A program made the translations under genes and the position numbers. DNA of 64,000 nt from Purpureocillium takamizusanense (Eukaryota > Ascomycota > Sordariomycetes > Hypocreales > Ophiocordycipitaceae), in assembly GCF_022605165.1 (NCBI RefSeq), contig NC_063071.1, positions 558,001 to 622,000 on the forward strand, in the 5' to 3' direction. Of the stretch, positions 10,796 through 21,895 are shown in pieces (the first letter of the stretch is position 1; each line of letters begins with the position of its first letter). The notes beneath the pieces were generated by a model that was given only the letters and a program-made list of their open reading frames with translations, did no database searches and was not told the origin of the DNA.

Positions 10796-12432
10796 GGCCA
10801 AATCGGTGTCCTCGCCTGCTCAGTGCGCGGACGTCGAGCGTGCCCTCGAGCAAAGGTCAGGTATGCATGGGACGACGCCACAGCAGTCGGGCGAAAGAGG
10901 GCGTGAGGGAGGAGATATAAGTCGCGAAAATTAACAACGCCTCCGGGCCCCGCCGCCGGCTGACCCGGTCAGACGGTCAAGTCGCTCGTTGAGGGGCCAG
11001 AGGATGGCACGGTGCGCCAGGCTGGAGCGAGGCTGCGGGCGCCCCAGCGGCTCGAGAAGTCGGGACGGTATCGTGGGCCCACGGGCCGGGAGAGTCGGGA
11101 AGCCGTCCCGCAAGCAGCACGGTGTCGCAAAAGCTTGAGGCCGGGAAAATCGACGATGGGGACGACGTAGGCCGTGTGGACTGCCCGTGGACAATGTGGA
11201 GGCGAGGAGCCGTCGGTCGCGACAATGGTTTTAGAGGAGTGCTTGGCAAGCGCGCGCGTCAACAGACGAACTGCAGGTCGGAAAGCTTGAATTGAATTTT
11301 GTTTTCCCCCGGGCTCCTGCGCTGGTCAGTGGAGGTCGTCATGTCAGCAGCCACGAAGTCTGTGGCGGTGCTTGTGCTGCAGTGCTGATGAGGATCACAC
11401 ATCAACCTTGGGACGTTGACGTTTTGTGCCTGGTGTGAATGGAATCCAGCAGCCAGTGTGGCGACCCTGAAGGTAAAGTACACGACCTTCCCACAAGCTA
11501 TCACGAGGGGCAGGGCACGACCAGCCCGGCGATGGGGCGTGCCAGCGGGCGACGGCCTGAGCCCTGGGGGCTGAGCTGGAGCGCGTCAGGTGCTGCCCAG
11601 CATCCCGGGCGGTAGGTGGGCTGATGCCGAGGGACAGTGCCCTGTCGCCCCAGGGCGACTGGAGGCCCGTCATAGGTACCTGAGGTGTACCTTACCTTCC
11701 ATTACGAGCCACCTATGGTACGGCTGAAGTACGGTTGGCAGAAACTGGGAAGACTGAATTTTGCTCCGCGGCCCACACATGCCAAGTGGAGAGTACCCTA
11801 TTACGTTGTACGTACCTCATTTCGGGGCTGGCTCGGCTGTGGAAAAAAATCAATATTCCCGTGATCGTCTCAACCTCCATCAAAACTCTTGCTCTTCCCA
11901 CATCCCACCGTCAAGCTGCTCTTGCACGCCGCAACCTCGCAGCTCTGTCCATCGCGGCCGCCACGGCCTTCTTTTGGATAGATTCCGTCCAAGAGGAGCC
12001 TGGTCTTTGTATTCATTCGCATGACCCTTCCCAGGCGTGTCTGTCCCTGGGCTCAAGCTGGCTGGGCCATGCCCTAGACAGGTAAGCTGGCTGCATTGCC
12101 TTCGAATTCATTCTCCGCGTCTCCCTCGGCGAAGTCGCCAGACGAAGCCACCGTCACAGATCGCGCCAATTGGCCCACAGTTGCTGCGTCTGCTGCGGAC
12201 ATGGTTACACGCTGCTACAATGATGACAACCTACCCATTGTGCATAGAGGACCCATTCACTTGGCCTCGGTGATTGCCCTTTGATTATAGACTACAACGG
12301 TATCTGATGCAGCTCTCCCTATTTGTCTTTGCTTGCTTGCTTGTCTTTTCCCCTCACTCTGGCGCGCAAGCTACGGTTTTGTTGGAACGACGCTCACAGT
12401 CTCGCTCCAGGTCAAAATGATGCCCTAATGAA
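10796..12432. other. Long divergent intergenic region between GCS1 and SEN2
   Basis: These 1.6 kb hold the promoters of both flanking genes. The open frames are short and without motifs. CT-rich stretches near 12320-12360 suit a fungal core promoter. Two tiny upstream ORFs sit directly before the SEN2 start (see the separate entry). Confidence 0.5.
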
Positions 12433-12445
12433 ATGGCCGAGATAG
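12417..12445 (+). promoter_or_regulatory. Nested upstream ORFs at the SEN2 start
   Basis: ATG ATG CCC TAA (12417-12428) is followed, sharing the final A, by ATG AAA TGG CCG AGA TAG (12428-12445), which overlaps the main ATG at 12433 in another frame. If the mRNA leader includes these bases, scanning ribosomes meet three AUGs within 16 nt before the main start. Confidence 0.45.
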
Positions 12446-14160
12446 ACACTTCTTCCTCGAAAGCCGCCGGCCCAGCCGGCGCAGTCCCAGCGACTCCGGG
12501 CACCCCGACGCCGTCATCCCAGAAGCGGGGACCGTCCATCCACCAAATTTACGCCCTTCCAGCTCCGATCCGGACGTTCCCTCTCCCCACGTTCTACCCG
12601 AACAACCCCGTGTCACTCTTCCACATCATCTCGACATGGCTAAGTCAGACATTCTCCCCGCCACCTGCGGAACCCTCAGTCGTGCACCAGGGCACCTGGT
12701 CCGACGTCACTACGTCCGTTCATGTCACCGATGAAAAGTCGATGAGGGCCTTGTGGGAGCAAGGCTTCTACGGCAAAGGCAGCCTCAGTCGCAGCGAACC
12801 CAACTGGCTCAAGCGAGAAGAGGTTCGGAGGGGTCTTCAGGAAGCTCATGTCAGCGAACTCTTGACGGTTCAGCGCCGACAAGAGCGTGCTCAGGCCAAG
12901 TGGGAGCGAGCAAGGCTGGAGCAAGAAGCCATTCGGAGCACCAAGCTGGAAGAGGCTCGCCAGGCCGTGGCCCGCAGCCAGGCAACCTTGGCCAATTTGC
13001 TCCCACCTCAACCCGTCATGGTGGCACCTGTCGGCCCATTGGAGCTTCTCCTACTCCCAAACTCAGCAGCAGACCTGTTGATTATGCAGTGCCCTAACGG
13101 GACCCACGAAGATCTCTCTATGGCCAGTGGAACATCAGACGCACACGCCACCAGTGCACCTGTAGGCAGACTTGGCGCGGCACCTGAATCTGGACGCGTT
13201 GAGGGTGGTGATCCACTAGCTTTGGGCCAGAAGGATGATGCAAACCCGAATGGTGAGGTGGATGGCAGCCTTCTGGAGACTGCGCGTTCAGGCGGCGACG
13301 ATGCGCCTCGCACACCGTCCAAGTCGGCTGCGTCCTCAGATTCATGCGGTGATAGCGTCGAAGCCAAATCGCCGAAACGCCAGAAGAGCGTACGGTTTTC
13401 TCCAAAGGTGGAATCGACAACTTTCCAGCTGTTTGATCCGCCCAGTCCGAATCATTCAACGGCCGGGAAGGCCGGCCAGCCGCTCGCGAACGGCGACGGC
13501 AAGCTGAGGACGCGGGATATTCCCGTTATACCACTGGTGGACAGTGACAAAATCCCCGGGGGCAACACGCAGCCGATTGTGAACAAGGAGCATCTCCAAT
13601 TGACACCTGAAGAGGCATTCTTCTTGACATTTGGCCTCGGGGCACTTCGCGTCGTCGACGGAGCCTCCGGCGAACCAATACCTACGGCGCAGCTGTTCAG
13701 GCTCTTCCGGCAGCACTCATACTTCCCGCCTCGGATTGGACCTGAGGAGCCCGAGCTCGAGCCCGACGATGGATTTCTAGTTCACTACGCTGTCTATCAT
13801 CATTTTCGATCCCTGGGATGGGTGCCGCGTGCGGGCATCAAATTCGGCGTTGACTGGCTGCTGTATACGCGCGGCCCGGTGTTTGATCACGCCGAGTTTG
13901 GCTTGATGGTGGTGCCATCATACTCGGATCCATGGTGGAAGGAGTCTGGGAAGAAGGCACCTCATCGGACGTGGGCATGGCTGCACAGCATTGTTCGTGT
14001 GCTCTCGCACGTTACCAAAAGCCTGGTGCTCGTGTACGTGGACATTCCTCCACCGCCCAAGTTTGAGGAGGCCCTGGACGTGGGAATCGCCGAGGCGCTC
14101 AAACTGTACAAGGTCAGGGAGGTCATGGTCAAACGATGGTCCAGCAACCGAAATAGGTAA
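12433..14160 (+). CDS. SEN2: tRNA-splicing endonuclease catalytic subunit Sen2
   Basis: A single exon encodes 575 residues. It is the subunit of the Sen2-Sen15-Sen34-Sen54 endonuclease that cleaves the 5' splice site of pre-tRNA introns. The N-terminus carries the family motif IHQIYALPAPIRTFPLPTF. A long, charged, low-complexity middle (about residues 150-370) includes a coiled-coil-like Arg/Glu/Ala segment. The C-terminal nuclease fold has EAFFLTFGLGAL, HYAVYHHFRSLGWVPRAG and IKFGVDWLLYTRGPVFDHAEF, then TKSLVLVYVDIP. The catalytic triad is visible as Tyr478, His486 and Lys529. The length exceeds yeast Sen2 (377) because of the middle region, as is usual in filamentous fungi. Confidence 0.95.
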   Translation: MAEIDTSSSKAAGPAGAVPATPGTPTPSSQKRGPSIHQIYALPAPIRTFPLPTFYPNNPVSLFHIISTWLSQTFSPPPAEPSVVHQGTWSDVTTSVHVTDEKSMRALWEQGFYGKGSLSRSEPNWLKREEVRRGLQEAHVSELLTVQRRQERAQAKWERARLEQEAIRSTKLEEARQAVARSQATLANLLPPQPVMVAPVGPLELLLLPNSAADLLIMQCPNGTHEDLSMASGTSDAHATSAPVGRLGAAPESGRVEGGDPLALGQKDDANPNGEVDGSLLETARSGGDDAPRTPSKSAASSDSCGDSVEAKSPKRQKSVRFSPKVESTTFQLFDPPSPNHSTAGKAGQPLANGDGKLRTRDIPVIPLVDSDKIPGGNTQPIVNKEHLQLTPEEAFFLTFGLGALRVVDGASGEPIPTAQLFRLFRQHSYFPPRIGPEEPELEPDDGFLVHYAVYHHFRSLGWVPRAGIKFGVDWLLYTRGPVFDHAEFGLMVVPSYSDPWWKESGKKAPHRTWAWLHSIVRVLSHVTKSLVLVYVDIPPPPKFEEALDVGIAEALKLYKVREVMVKRWSSNRNR

Positions 14161-15647
14161 TGAGGGATTGTACCAAGGCAGCTCCCAACGCAAATGGCCA
14201 TGTAAGAATAAAGACGAAGGTGCGGCCGTAGGACCTCGAGGCTTCATCAAGTATGCTCAGCTGTGCCGTGGCTCTAACTCTTGTAAGGCTGTGATTATGA
14301 AGATGTATCGCGTGTTTCTTAGTCGGGGCGGAACCAGACGAGCAAAGAGTATAGCAGAAGAGTCGCCGAGGTCAATTGCATGGGCCATCGCGGTAACCCT
14401 TGTCTACGCCAGCATCATACATGTATCACTACATACGACGTACCTACTCTCTGGACAGTCCGTACAAATACTTCATATGTACATGCACGAGGTGGCTAAT
14501 TACATGTCAGCACCAGCAATACGATGCCGAAGCAGAGCCACGTATCGCTTGGTACCCAGGGATGGACAGACACCCTTACACATGCCCGGTGCTGATGTGA
14601 GCGAGTACGTAGCCAGCCGGCCAGCGATGGAATCCATGCATAGCCATGAGCGTCAGACGTGGAATTCCGCGAAGACGTGAGCCAGCGCGGGAGTGGTGGC
14701 GCCTCATCATCACGACGGTCAAATCATCCTCGGCAGGTTCAATCAAGCTGCCGCCGCGAGGTGTTGCCAACTCACTCAGTCATGGGCTTGTGTAGATAGA
14801 GCCATCTCGCAGCTGCTGGCATGCGCGGGGGCTGCACGCACGTGCGCGTGGGGCACATTTGACGTGACACGAGGGGGGGGGGGGGTTGGATCGCAAAGAA
14901 AGGCAAAAGAAAGGCACGACGGACGGGCGGGCCTAACAACGTTGGTACGACACGGACGGGCGGTGCGCATACAGGGGGGAGTTTCTTGTCACACGCGGGA
15001 GAGGGGCGACTACGTCAACTCAACGACATGACGCATAGCCCCTTTTGCCCCTTTTTGGTTGGTGAGTGACTACCTAGTACTTTGTCGGCGAGCTTCTAGC
15101 AGCGGATTGCTCGGGTCTTGATCAGGAATACTGATGCCGATGTGACTACCTACCTTAGGTACAGTGTAGTCTGTTGCGATTTGGTAAGGCCTATTTACGT
15201 CGCGGACACGGGGTCAAGACCGAAGAATGGAAAGGAGACGACTAGCGGCTGTCGCTGGGACGGAAGGGGTAGTGGGTTGAAAGAGAGACAGTGAGGGATG
15301 GAAGATATCACAAGCTCGTTGCGTCCCGCATCGCCGGGCAGACGGAAGCACGCGCGCGCGCACCGGCCGCCATTGAAAACGCGGGGCAGCAGCGGCGCCG
15401 GCCGAGGTCCCGGCAGCCCCCCCCAGGCGGCTTTTGCCAGCCGAACCCGGGAAAAGTTGACGTCGGCCCAGTCCAGCAATTCCCGACGTTGCCACCATTA
15501 TCTCGATATGCACCCGCCTGTGTTCGCCATGATATAGCCGCCGCGACTCCCCTTCTCTCCTCTTTTCGTTTCTCCCTCCTTCCTCCTCCTCCCTCCTCTT
15601 CTCCCGGCCCTCTGTGGAGCACGACCGCGTCCCTGTCCCTCCCCGCC
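14161..15647. other. Intergenic region with a 13-G run
   Basis: These 1.5 kb between SEN2 and the carnitine gene hold no motif-bearing frame. There is a homopolymer G run at 14873-14885. The last 150 nt before 15648 are CT-rich, as expected of a fungal leader. Confidence 0.45.
14873..14885 (+). repeat. Poly-G run (13)
   Basis: Thirteen consecutive G in intergenic DNA. It is a potential assembly or length-polymorphism site. Confidence 0.9.
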
Positions 15648-17309
15648 ATGCTCTCGCCGACCCGAATAGCCGCCGGCCCGCGGCTCCTGGCCCGAGCAGT
15701 CTCCTCCGCCAGTTGCCCCGTCGCCACGACGATCAAAGCTCCTACTGCGCCCGCCTCTCGCGCGGCGAGGACGGCAGCCCTCCACACGCAGCGCGGCGGG
15801 CGCGGCGGGCGGGTGCTCTCACAGTCGACAACTACATCGGCGGAGCGCTACTGGCCCAAGTACGAGATCCCCGAGGGCGCTTCGCGGCTCGTCTACGACC
15901 TCAAGAGCTCCTCCTCCTCCCCTTCACCGTCCGGCGGGGACCAGCAGCAGCTGCCCCCCATCACCGTCGCCTGGACGCGCGACTTCCTCTTCGTGCAGGA
16001 CAGCCCCGAGCGCGGCCGCCGCGCCCTCAAGCCCGCGACGCTGCGCGACAGCTGCGCCTGCCCCCGGTGCCGCGACCCGACGTCGGGCCAAAAGTCGTTT
16101 GCCTCGACGGAGATTCCCGTCGACATTGGCATCGCCGACGTGCGCGCGCTCGACGAGGGCCTGGCCATCACCTTTGACAACGACATGGCGCGGGACGGCG
16201 AACACCACCACGAGACGGTCCTCCCCTGGACGTCGGTCGAGATGGCCCTCAAGCGCCGCACCGTCAAGGACATGCCGCTGCCGCGCAAGCGCTCCGTGCT
16301 GCGCCGCACGGGGGTGCAGTACTGGGACGCGGCGACGCTGGGGCGACACGTGCGGTCCATCGACTACGCCGCGTACATGGAGGATGGCGGCGAGGCGTTT
16401 TGGGACGCCGTCATCGACATCTGCCGGCTGGGCATCGTGTACCTGCACAACGTGCCGCGCGACGAGGAGTCGGTGGTGCGCATCACGACGCGCATGGCCA
16501 ACATCCGCGAGACGTTTTACGGGCGCACCTTTGACGTGCGGGCCAAGCCCGACGCCGAAAACGTCGCCTACACGAGCGGCTACCTGGGCCTGCACCAGGA
16601 CCTCATGTACCTCGACCCCCCGCCCATGATCCAGGTCCTGCACTGCATGGACAACTCGTGCGCCGGCGGCGAGAGCCTCTTCAGCGACGGGGAGCGCGTC
16701 GGCCGCCTGCTCTGGCCGTTCGTCAACGCGAGCGCCCGCCTCGCGCCCCTCGCCGACCACCACATCCCCTACCAGTACGACAAGAACGGCCACCACTACT
16801 TCGCCTCGCGCTACGTCATCGACCACACCGAGGGCGGCGGCTTCGCCGGCGTGCACTGGAGCCCGCCGTTTCAGGGCCGCTACCTGAGCGCCGCCAAGGA
16901 CCTGCGTCCGTGGATCGAGCCCGCGCGCGTCTTCGAGGGGCTCGTCAACGACCCCGCCGCCGTGTACAGCCGCAAGATGGAGCCCGGCGAGTGCGTCCTG
17001 TTTGACAACCTGCGCACCATGCACGGGCGCACCGCCTTTGACGTTGCCGGCGCCACGGCTGATGCTGCTGCTGCTGGCGGTGGTAATGGTAGTAACGGTA
17101 GTGGTGGTGCGCGCTGGCTGCGCGGCGCCTACATTGCCGCCGAGGACTTCCTCAGCAGGGCGTCGCACATCCCCGCCGGGCAGGCCGAGGCGTATCGCGG
17201 CCCCGAGGAGTGGACGCCCGAGAACGCCCAGCGGGAGCTGCGCGAGACGGCGTGGCACCAGGACGTGCTGGACAGGGTGAGGAAGCTAGACCCCGGCCTT
17301 ACGGAATAG
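15648..17309 (+). CDS. Gamma-butyrobetaine dioxygenase (carnitine biosynthesis), mitochondrial
   Basis: A single exon encodes about 553 residues. It is an Fe(II)/2-oxoglutarate-dependent hydroxylase of the GBBH/TMLH family; by length and domain order, gamma-butyrobetaine dioxygenase is the better fit. The ATG at 15648 was chosen because it opens an Arg/Ala-rich mitochondrial presequence (MLSPTRIAAGPRLLARA); the frame is open further upstream in GC-rich leader. The N-terminal domain has zinc-ligand cysteines in DSCACPRCRDP. The jelly-roll core has GLHQDLMY (His316, Asp318), TMHGRTAF (His459) and RWLRGAYI (Arg492), the iron and 2-oxoglutarate ligands. Between His459 and Arg492 lies a low-complexity Ala/Gly/Ser/Asn insertion (about residues 468-488). 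Trimethyllysine dioxygenase is the main alternative. Confidence 0.88.
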   Translation: MLSPTRIAAGPRLLARAVSSASCPVATTIKAPTAPASRAARTAALHTQRGGRGGRVLSQSTTTSAERYWPKYEIPEGASRLVYDLKSSSSSPSPSGGDQQQLPPITVAWTRDFLFVQDSPERGRRALKPATLRDSCACPRCRDPTSGQKSFASTEIPVDIGIADVRALDEGLAITFDNDMARDGEHHHETVLPWTSVEMALKRRTVKDMPLPRKRSVLRRTGVQYWDAATLGRHVRSIDYAAYMEDGGEAFWDAVIDICRLGIVYLHNVPRDEESVVRITTRMANIRETFYGRTFDVRAKPDAENVAYTSGYLGLHQDLMYLDPPPMIQVLHCMDNSCAGGESLFSDGERVGRLLWPFVNASARLAPLADHHIPYQYDKNGHHYFASRYVIDHTEGGGFAGVHWSPPFQGRYLSAAKDLRPWIEPARVFEGLVNDPAAVYSRKMEPGECVLFDNLRTMHGRTAFDVAGATADAAAAGGGNGSNGSGGARWLRGAYIAAEDFLSRASHIPAGQAEAYRGPEEWTPENAQRELRETAWHQDVLDRVRKLDPGLTE

Positions 17310-17645
17310 AGATGGACGCGGGTCACGCCATGTCAAAGCGAGAAAGAGAGTGTAGAGAAGAGTTAGATAGATAGACGGTGCTGCATCGACATAGCTCGCA
17401 TCGGTGACAACATAAGATACACATGTACATACAGCCTTGGAAGCCATGGTAGCTCGATTGTCTGTCAAAACACCCCGAGGAGCCACGTTGGACTCAACAT
17501 CACATTAGACCGGGCAACAGCGCGGCGGACCATCTCGCTCCCCTTCATGCATCGTTTCCGTCAAAACATCTGTTCACAGCCAGCATTTAATACGGCCTTG
17601 CCATAATTGCCTTCGGTTCCCCTAAACTTCAGTGCCTGCCCACCC
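17310..17645. other. Convergent 3' region
   Basis: This is the 336-nt space between the ends of the dioxygenase (+) and SGT1 (-). Only 3'UTR and terminator sequence is expected, and nothing else was seen. Confidence 0.5.
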
Positions 17646-19120
17646 TCACGACCACTTCTTGGCCTCGACGCCCTCGGGCGGCTTCGTCTCCACCTTGCGC
17701 TCCTTGACGTCGTTCCAGTCCGTGCTGAGCGTCGTGCCGTTGCTCTCCGTGAAGCTCTTCATCATAGCACGCTGCTGCTCCGGCGTCGCGTTCTTGTACA
17801 GCTTCTTGAAGAAAAGGTTGACGTCAGCGTCCTCTTCGTCGTCGCCCGCCTCGGCGCCGATCTTGTCCCAGTTCTTGGGGCCGGTGCGAGACGACGACGG
17901 ATATGATGGGCCTGCTGTTGTTGTTGTTGTCGCCGCCGCGGCCGGGGCAGGGGTCACCTTTGGCTGCTCTGCTACAGGCTGGGGAGGTTGAGCGGGCAAC
18001 GCCGTGTCTTCTTTGTTGCCCTCACTACTCGCCTTCGGAGTCTCGGAGCTGCGAGGCTGTGTTAAGAAGAAGAGGAAACACTGGGTTGGGTTTCGGGTTA
18101 TACTAACACGCTGGTGACGGCCGCTGCCGTGCCACCGTCCTCGTCCTTCTGCAGCTTTGCCCACTTGCCCGGCGTCTTCTTGGCCAGGGTGAGCTCCACC
18201 TTGTTCGCCGTCACCGTGTACTTGGACGCCGCGGCGTCAATCTCGCCCCAGAGCTCCAGCACAAATTCCTTTTCCTCTCCGCCGGGGTACACGACGGGGT
18301 CCATTCGGACGGCAGAGGGCGTAAACTCCACTTTGAGCTTCTCCTTGTCGTTGCCCTTGGAGAAGATGGACACGGACATGGTGGTGTTGCTCTGGAAGTC
18401 CTGCAGCCGCAGGGGCGTGCCGTGGGGCACAACGGGCTTGGCTGCAGGCTGAGCGGCCACTGTTGGCTCGCTGGTCATTGTCTCCTTTGAGGCGAGGACA
18501 GCGAGCTTCTTCTCCTCGGGCACCAGGCTGGTCGTTACCACCCTCGCGGGGTCGTCCTCGGGCAGGCTATCCAAGGCCCGCAGAATCTGCATGCGAAGGG
18601 TGCTTGCGAGCCGCCACTCCGACGACTGGGAGGACGTCGGTTTGGGTTTGGTTGCCAGGGCCATGCCACTAGCCCCGTCGCCGACGTTGAAGTCGTCCGT
18701 CCTGGCCTCTTCCATGGCGTCCGCGAGCGTCGGCTTCCAGCGGCCCCGTTCGTCCATCAGTGCCAGCTTCGGATCCTCCTTCTCCTTGGCTGGCGACCCC
18801 TTGACGAGCCGCATGGCGTAGACGCAGCAGCAGTCGGCGTTGGCGAGCTGCCCGAGCCGGTAGTAGGCGATGGCCCGGCGGTACTGGGCGTCCACCAGGA
18901 GGGGCCGCTTGTTGCGCTCCCAGGCCTGGTGCCAGGCGAGGTTGGCGTCGTCGAGGGCCTCGTCGAACCGCTTCAACCCGACGAGCGCCTTGGAGCGCCC
19001 GACGAGCCATGCCGGGTTTGTGGACTGCTGCAGCGCCTTGGAGAGCTTGGTGACGGCCTCGTCCCACTGCTTGGCCTCGACGGCGTCGAGGCCCTGCCTG
19101 GCGAGGGTAATGTGCGACAT
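17646..19120 (-). CDS. SGT1: Sgt1 co-chaperone (TPR-CS-SGS)
   Basis: Two exons, 19120-18108 and 18048-17646, encode about 471 residues. It is an Hsp90 co-chaperone and Skp1 partner needed for SCF ligase and kinetochore assembly. The start is the ATG of MSHITLARQGLDAV; upstream in-frame codons begin with GTG only. Three TPR-like helix pairs come first (KLSKALQQS, ALDDANLAWHQAW, YRRAIAYYRLGQLANADCC). A CS domain follows from about residue 220 (LRLQDFQSNTTMSVSIFSKG to KVELTLAKKTPGKW). An acidic/proline linker leads to the SGS domain, NWDKIG with FFKKLYKNATPEQQRAMMKSF and TDWNDVKERKVE. The intron is best placed at 18107-18049 (GTTAGT to CGCAG), but a neighbouring acceptor at CACAG is possible and would change a few residues in the linker. 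Confidence 0.93.
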
Positions 19121-19553
19121 TGCGTTTGTGATGCTTTCCACTGCGGACGCAAGAGGTCAATTCCAGAGAGATCTATGCTTTCTCGCGATGCAAAAAGAAA
19201 TGTTGCGATGGCTTCGTGGTGTCAAGGTAAGGGAAGGAAGGTCGCGGAAGGCCATAGATGCCGTGATGAGGTTGGCAGGTAGCTTATCACCTCAGGTGCA
19301 CAGCTGGAACCCGGCGTTTGACAGGCCCCGGTGTGGGGCGGGCCACTCACAGCGGGCAGGCACTTGTTGTATCCGTGCCTGCTCGCGACGCTACCTCACG
19401 CACTGCATCCCAACGACCAAGTAAGTGGACATCCAAGATTGCCAGCTGCTATGCTGCAGTCATATTAACATTAATCATTACTTGGAAGCTACGTACTGCG
19501 TCTTTCCGCCGCCAACGCCACCCCACGTCCAAGCACGACGACCGCCCGCCTAC
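19121..19553. other. Intergenic space between ERG7 end and SGT1 start
   Basis: 433 nt; presumed SGT1 promoter and ERG7 3' end. No other feature was recognised. Confidence 0.45.
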
Positions 19554-21895
19554 CTAAATACTCACCTTGATGTCGGGATATTTCTTCGCAAACATTCCCA
19601 GCGCCTTGATCGTAAAAGTGAACTTGTAATTTGGGTACGAGATCATGCACGACTTGTTGAAGACGCCTTCAATAGCCTCTTGGAGCCACTCGCCGTTTGG
19701 TTGCTGCCGGCGCATGATGAGCTCGATGCCCTTCTTCAGCGGCTCGACGTTGGGATAGTCGGCTTCCATGAGGCCGATAAGTGCCCAGGATGTCTGCACA
19801 ACGAGCGAGCCGTAAGGGTGCTCGACATACTCCATCGTTTCACAAGCCTGCTTGACGTCAGCACGTGTCTGCCCTTGCAGAGTAGCAAGGACTACCTTGT
19901 AGCTTTCCGACCAACCGCCATCTTCGCGCTGCTTGGAAAGCAGAAACTCGCATCCAGCCTTGGAAATTTTGCTATTGGAATACGTCTCGCCGATGCTGGC
20001 CATGCTCTCCAGCGCAAACATCGTAGCGTACGTGAAGCAAATGCCCCAGCTGCCATACCAGCTGCCATCGTACCGCTGGTTCGACTTGATCCAGTTGGTC
20101 GCTCGCTTGATGAATAGCTTGATCTCGTCGGTTCGATACTCGGGCCAGTGTTTGTTGAAGAGCGACAGCGCCGTCACGCACGCCGTTGTGCACTCTGGAT
20201 AGTCGTACTCAATCATGATGCGCCCGAATACCTCTGCCGCATTGAGCATCTCCATGTACTCGCCGCCCCTGCGCGCCTCGTAAGACGACAAGGCCCCGTT
20301 GTCGTTCTGATAGAGCAGCAGCGTGTCGACGGCGTCAAAGATGCGTTGGTCGCTAAGGACCTTGTTGAACCCACCTACGTTTTGCAGGAGAATGATGGCC
20401 TTGAGAGCTTCCGAGATGCAGTCGCTCACGCCATATCCTTGGTCTCTGTTGCTAAACGGCCAGCCACCTTTGCGCGGCTGTCGGTAGCATTTCTCTTGGT
20501 CCTTGCAGTTGTCCCGGATCTGTTGGCGTTCAAGATAGTTGAGCGCCCGCTCCAACATAGGTCTCCAGTTCTTATCATCCTGTAGTCCTGCCTCAAACAC
20601 GGCTTGAATCAAAAAGGCAGTGTCCCAGCATTGCACGCCATTGGTGCCGTTGCAAAGCATGCCTTCGTCCTTGACCCATAGGAACTCTGGCAGGCGCTCA
20701 ATATGCCTCTTGAAGCTAGGGGCGTCGGACCCATCGCGAACATAGCAGACAAGCGTGTTCATGGGCGCGTTAACGGGAGCCAAGTTTGCATAGTCCGTAT
20801 TCGCGTCTTCCATGTCAACCTGCTCACTCACCCACGCCTCGGCCCTCTCCTTGATGAAGTTCAGCCGCAGATATGGGTTATAGACGTTTACCAGCAACCA
20901 GTTGACCGAGTTCAGAAGCCATGACTTCGGGTGGTAATTATCGATAGCCGAAATGCTGTTGCGGTGTGCTGCCCAGACGATCTGATCGTGCGGCTGGACG
21001 AACAGCTCTTGCTTGAGCCCGCGTGTGATGTCCGTCTCCTCGCAGCTCCATTTCTTGGAATATAGGTAGCCCATCGGCAAGAAGACCATGCGAATATGAA
21101 TCCACCAGCGCCAGGGTGCGATGGGAACCCAGTCGGGAAGGAGCCAGATTTCTGGCGGCACTGGGTTGACGATATCCCAGTCCACGACACCCAAGACGGC
21201 GAGCCAAAACTTTGCCCAGTGCGGCGCGTTGACTGCTCCTCCCAGCTTGTGCAGCGTGCCTCGGGCCTTGACCATCATCGGCTCATCCGGGTCGACGCCA
21301 ACGAGCCGAAGCGTTGTATAGTTGAGGGCTGTTCCAAAGACGGTGCTCTCGCCCTCGATGTGAAGGCCCCAGCCGCCATCCTTGGGGTTTGCCCTCGCGG
21401 CAATGTAGTTTTTGATCTCGGTCGCGTACGCAGGGGGAATCTCCGTCTTCGTCACGTACCACGTGATGACGACGCCTGGAAGCAGGAACATGGGCCCGCC
21501 GTACTCACAACCCCAGTGCCCCGAGGGCAATTGAAGCTTTTCGAAGAATGTGAGGCCGTTCCTGGTCGCTTCTAGAGGCGTCTGTGCCTTTGGAAGATCT
21601 GGGAGGCCCTGGTCGGGGATCTGGGTTAGCTACATCTCTTGGTCGTAGGAAGCATAGGCCATACCAAAGGCAGATTCAAGTACCATTTTTCCGCAAAGCT
21701 CTGTGGCCACTCCTTGGCAGCTTTGGCGTCAGGCAAATAATGCCAGGTATGCCTGCTGTCGTCGTCCTTCAGCCTCCACCTTGTGGGATCCGTTTTGGTC
21801 TCGAGTCTGGGCTTCTTGGGGAAGCCAAGCTCCTCGTCGTTGGCTCGCTTTCGCGACCTGGCAGCGCGCGTGTCGCGACCTGTCGCGGTGGCCAT
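19554..21895 (-). CDS. ERG7: Lanosterol synthase (oxidosqualene cyclase)
   Basis: Two exons, 21895-21665 and 21620-19554, encode about 765 residues; the intron is only 44 nt, with GCTAAC near its end. The enzyme cyclises 2,3-oxidosqualene to lanosterol on the ER/lipid-droplet membrane, the first sterol of the ergosterol route. The N-terminus has the basic patch common in fungal Erg7 (KKPRLETKTDPTRWRL and RHTWHYL). QW-type repeats are visible (KDGGWGLH, KGGWPFSNRDQGY, YDGSWYGSWG, EDGGWSESY, NGEWLQEAIEGVFNKSC). The catalytic acid motif, DCTAE in the best-known enzymes, reads VSDCISEALKA, with the proton-donating Asp at about residue 477. The C-terminal SYPNYKF is standard. Other triterpene cyclases (e.g. 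protostadienol synthase) are less likely given the absence of neighbouring tailoring enzymes. Confidence 0.93.

Noticed and set aside
15924..17258. 444-codon open frame antisense to the carnitine dioxygenase
   Set aside because: It is a mirror of C-ending codons on the sense strand; the peptide is Val/Ala/His/Gly-rich with no family motif.
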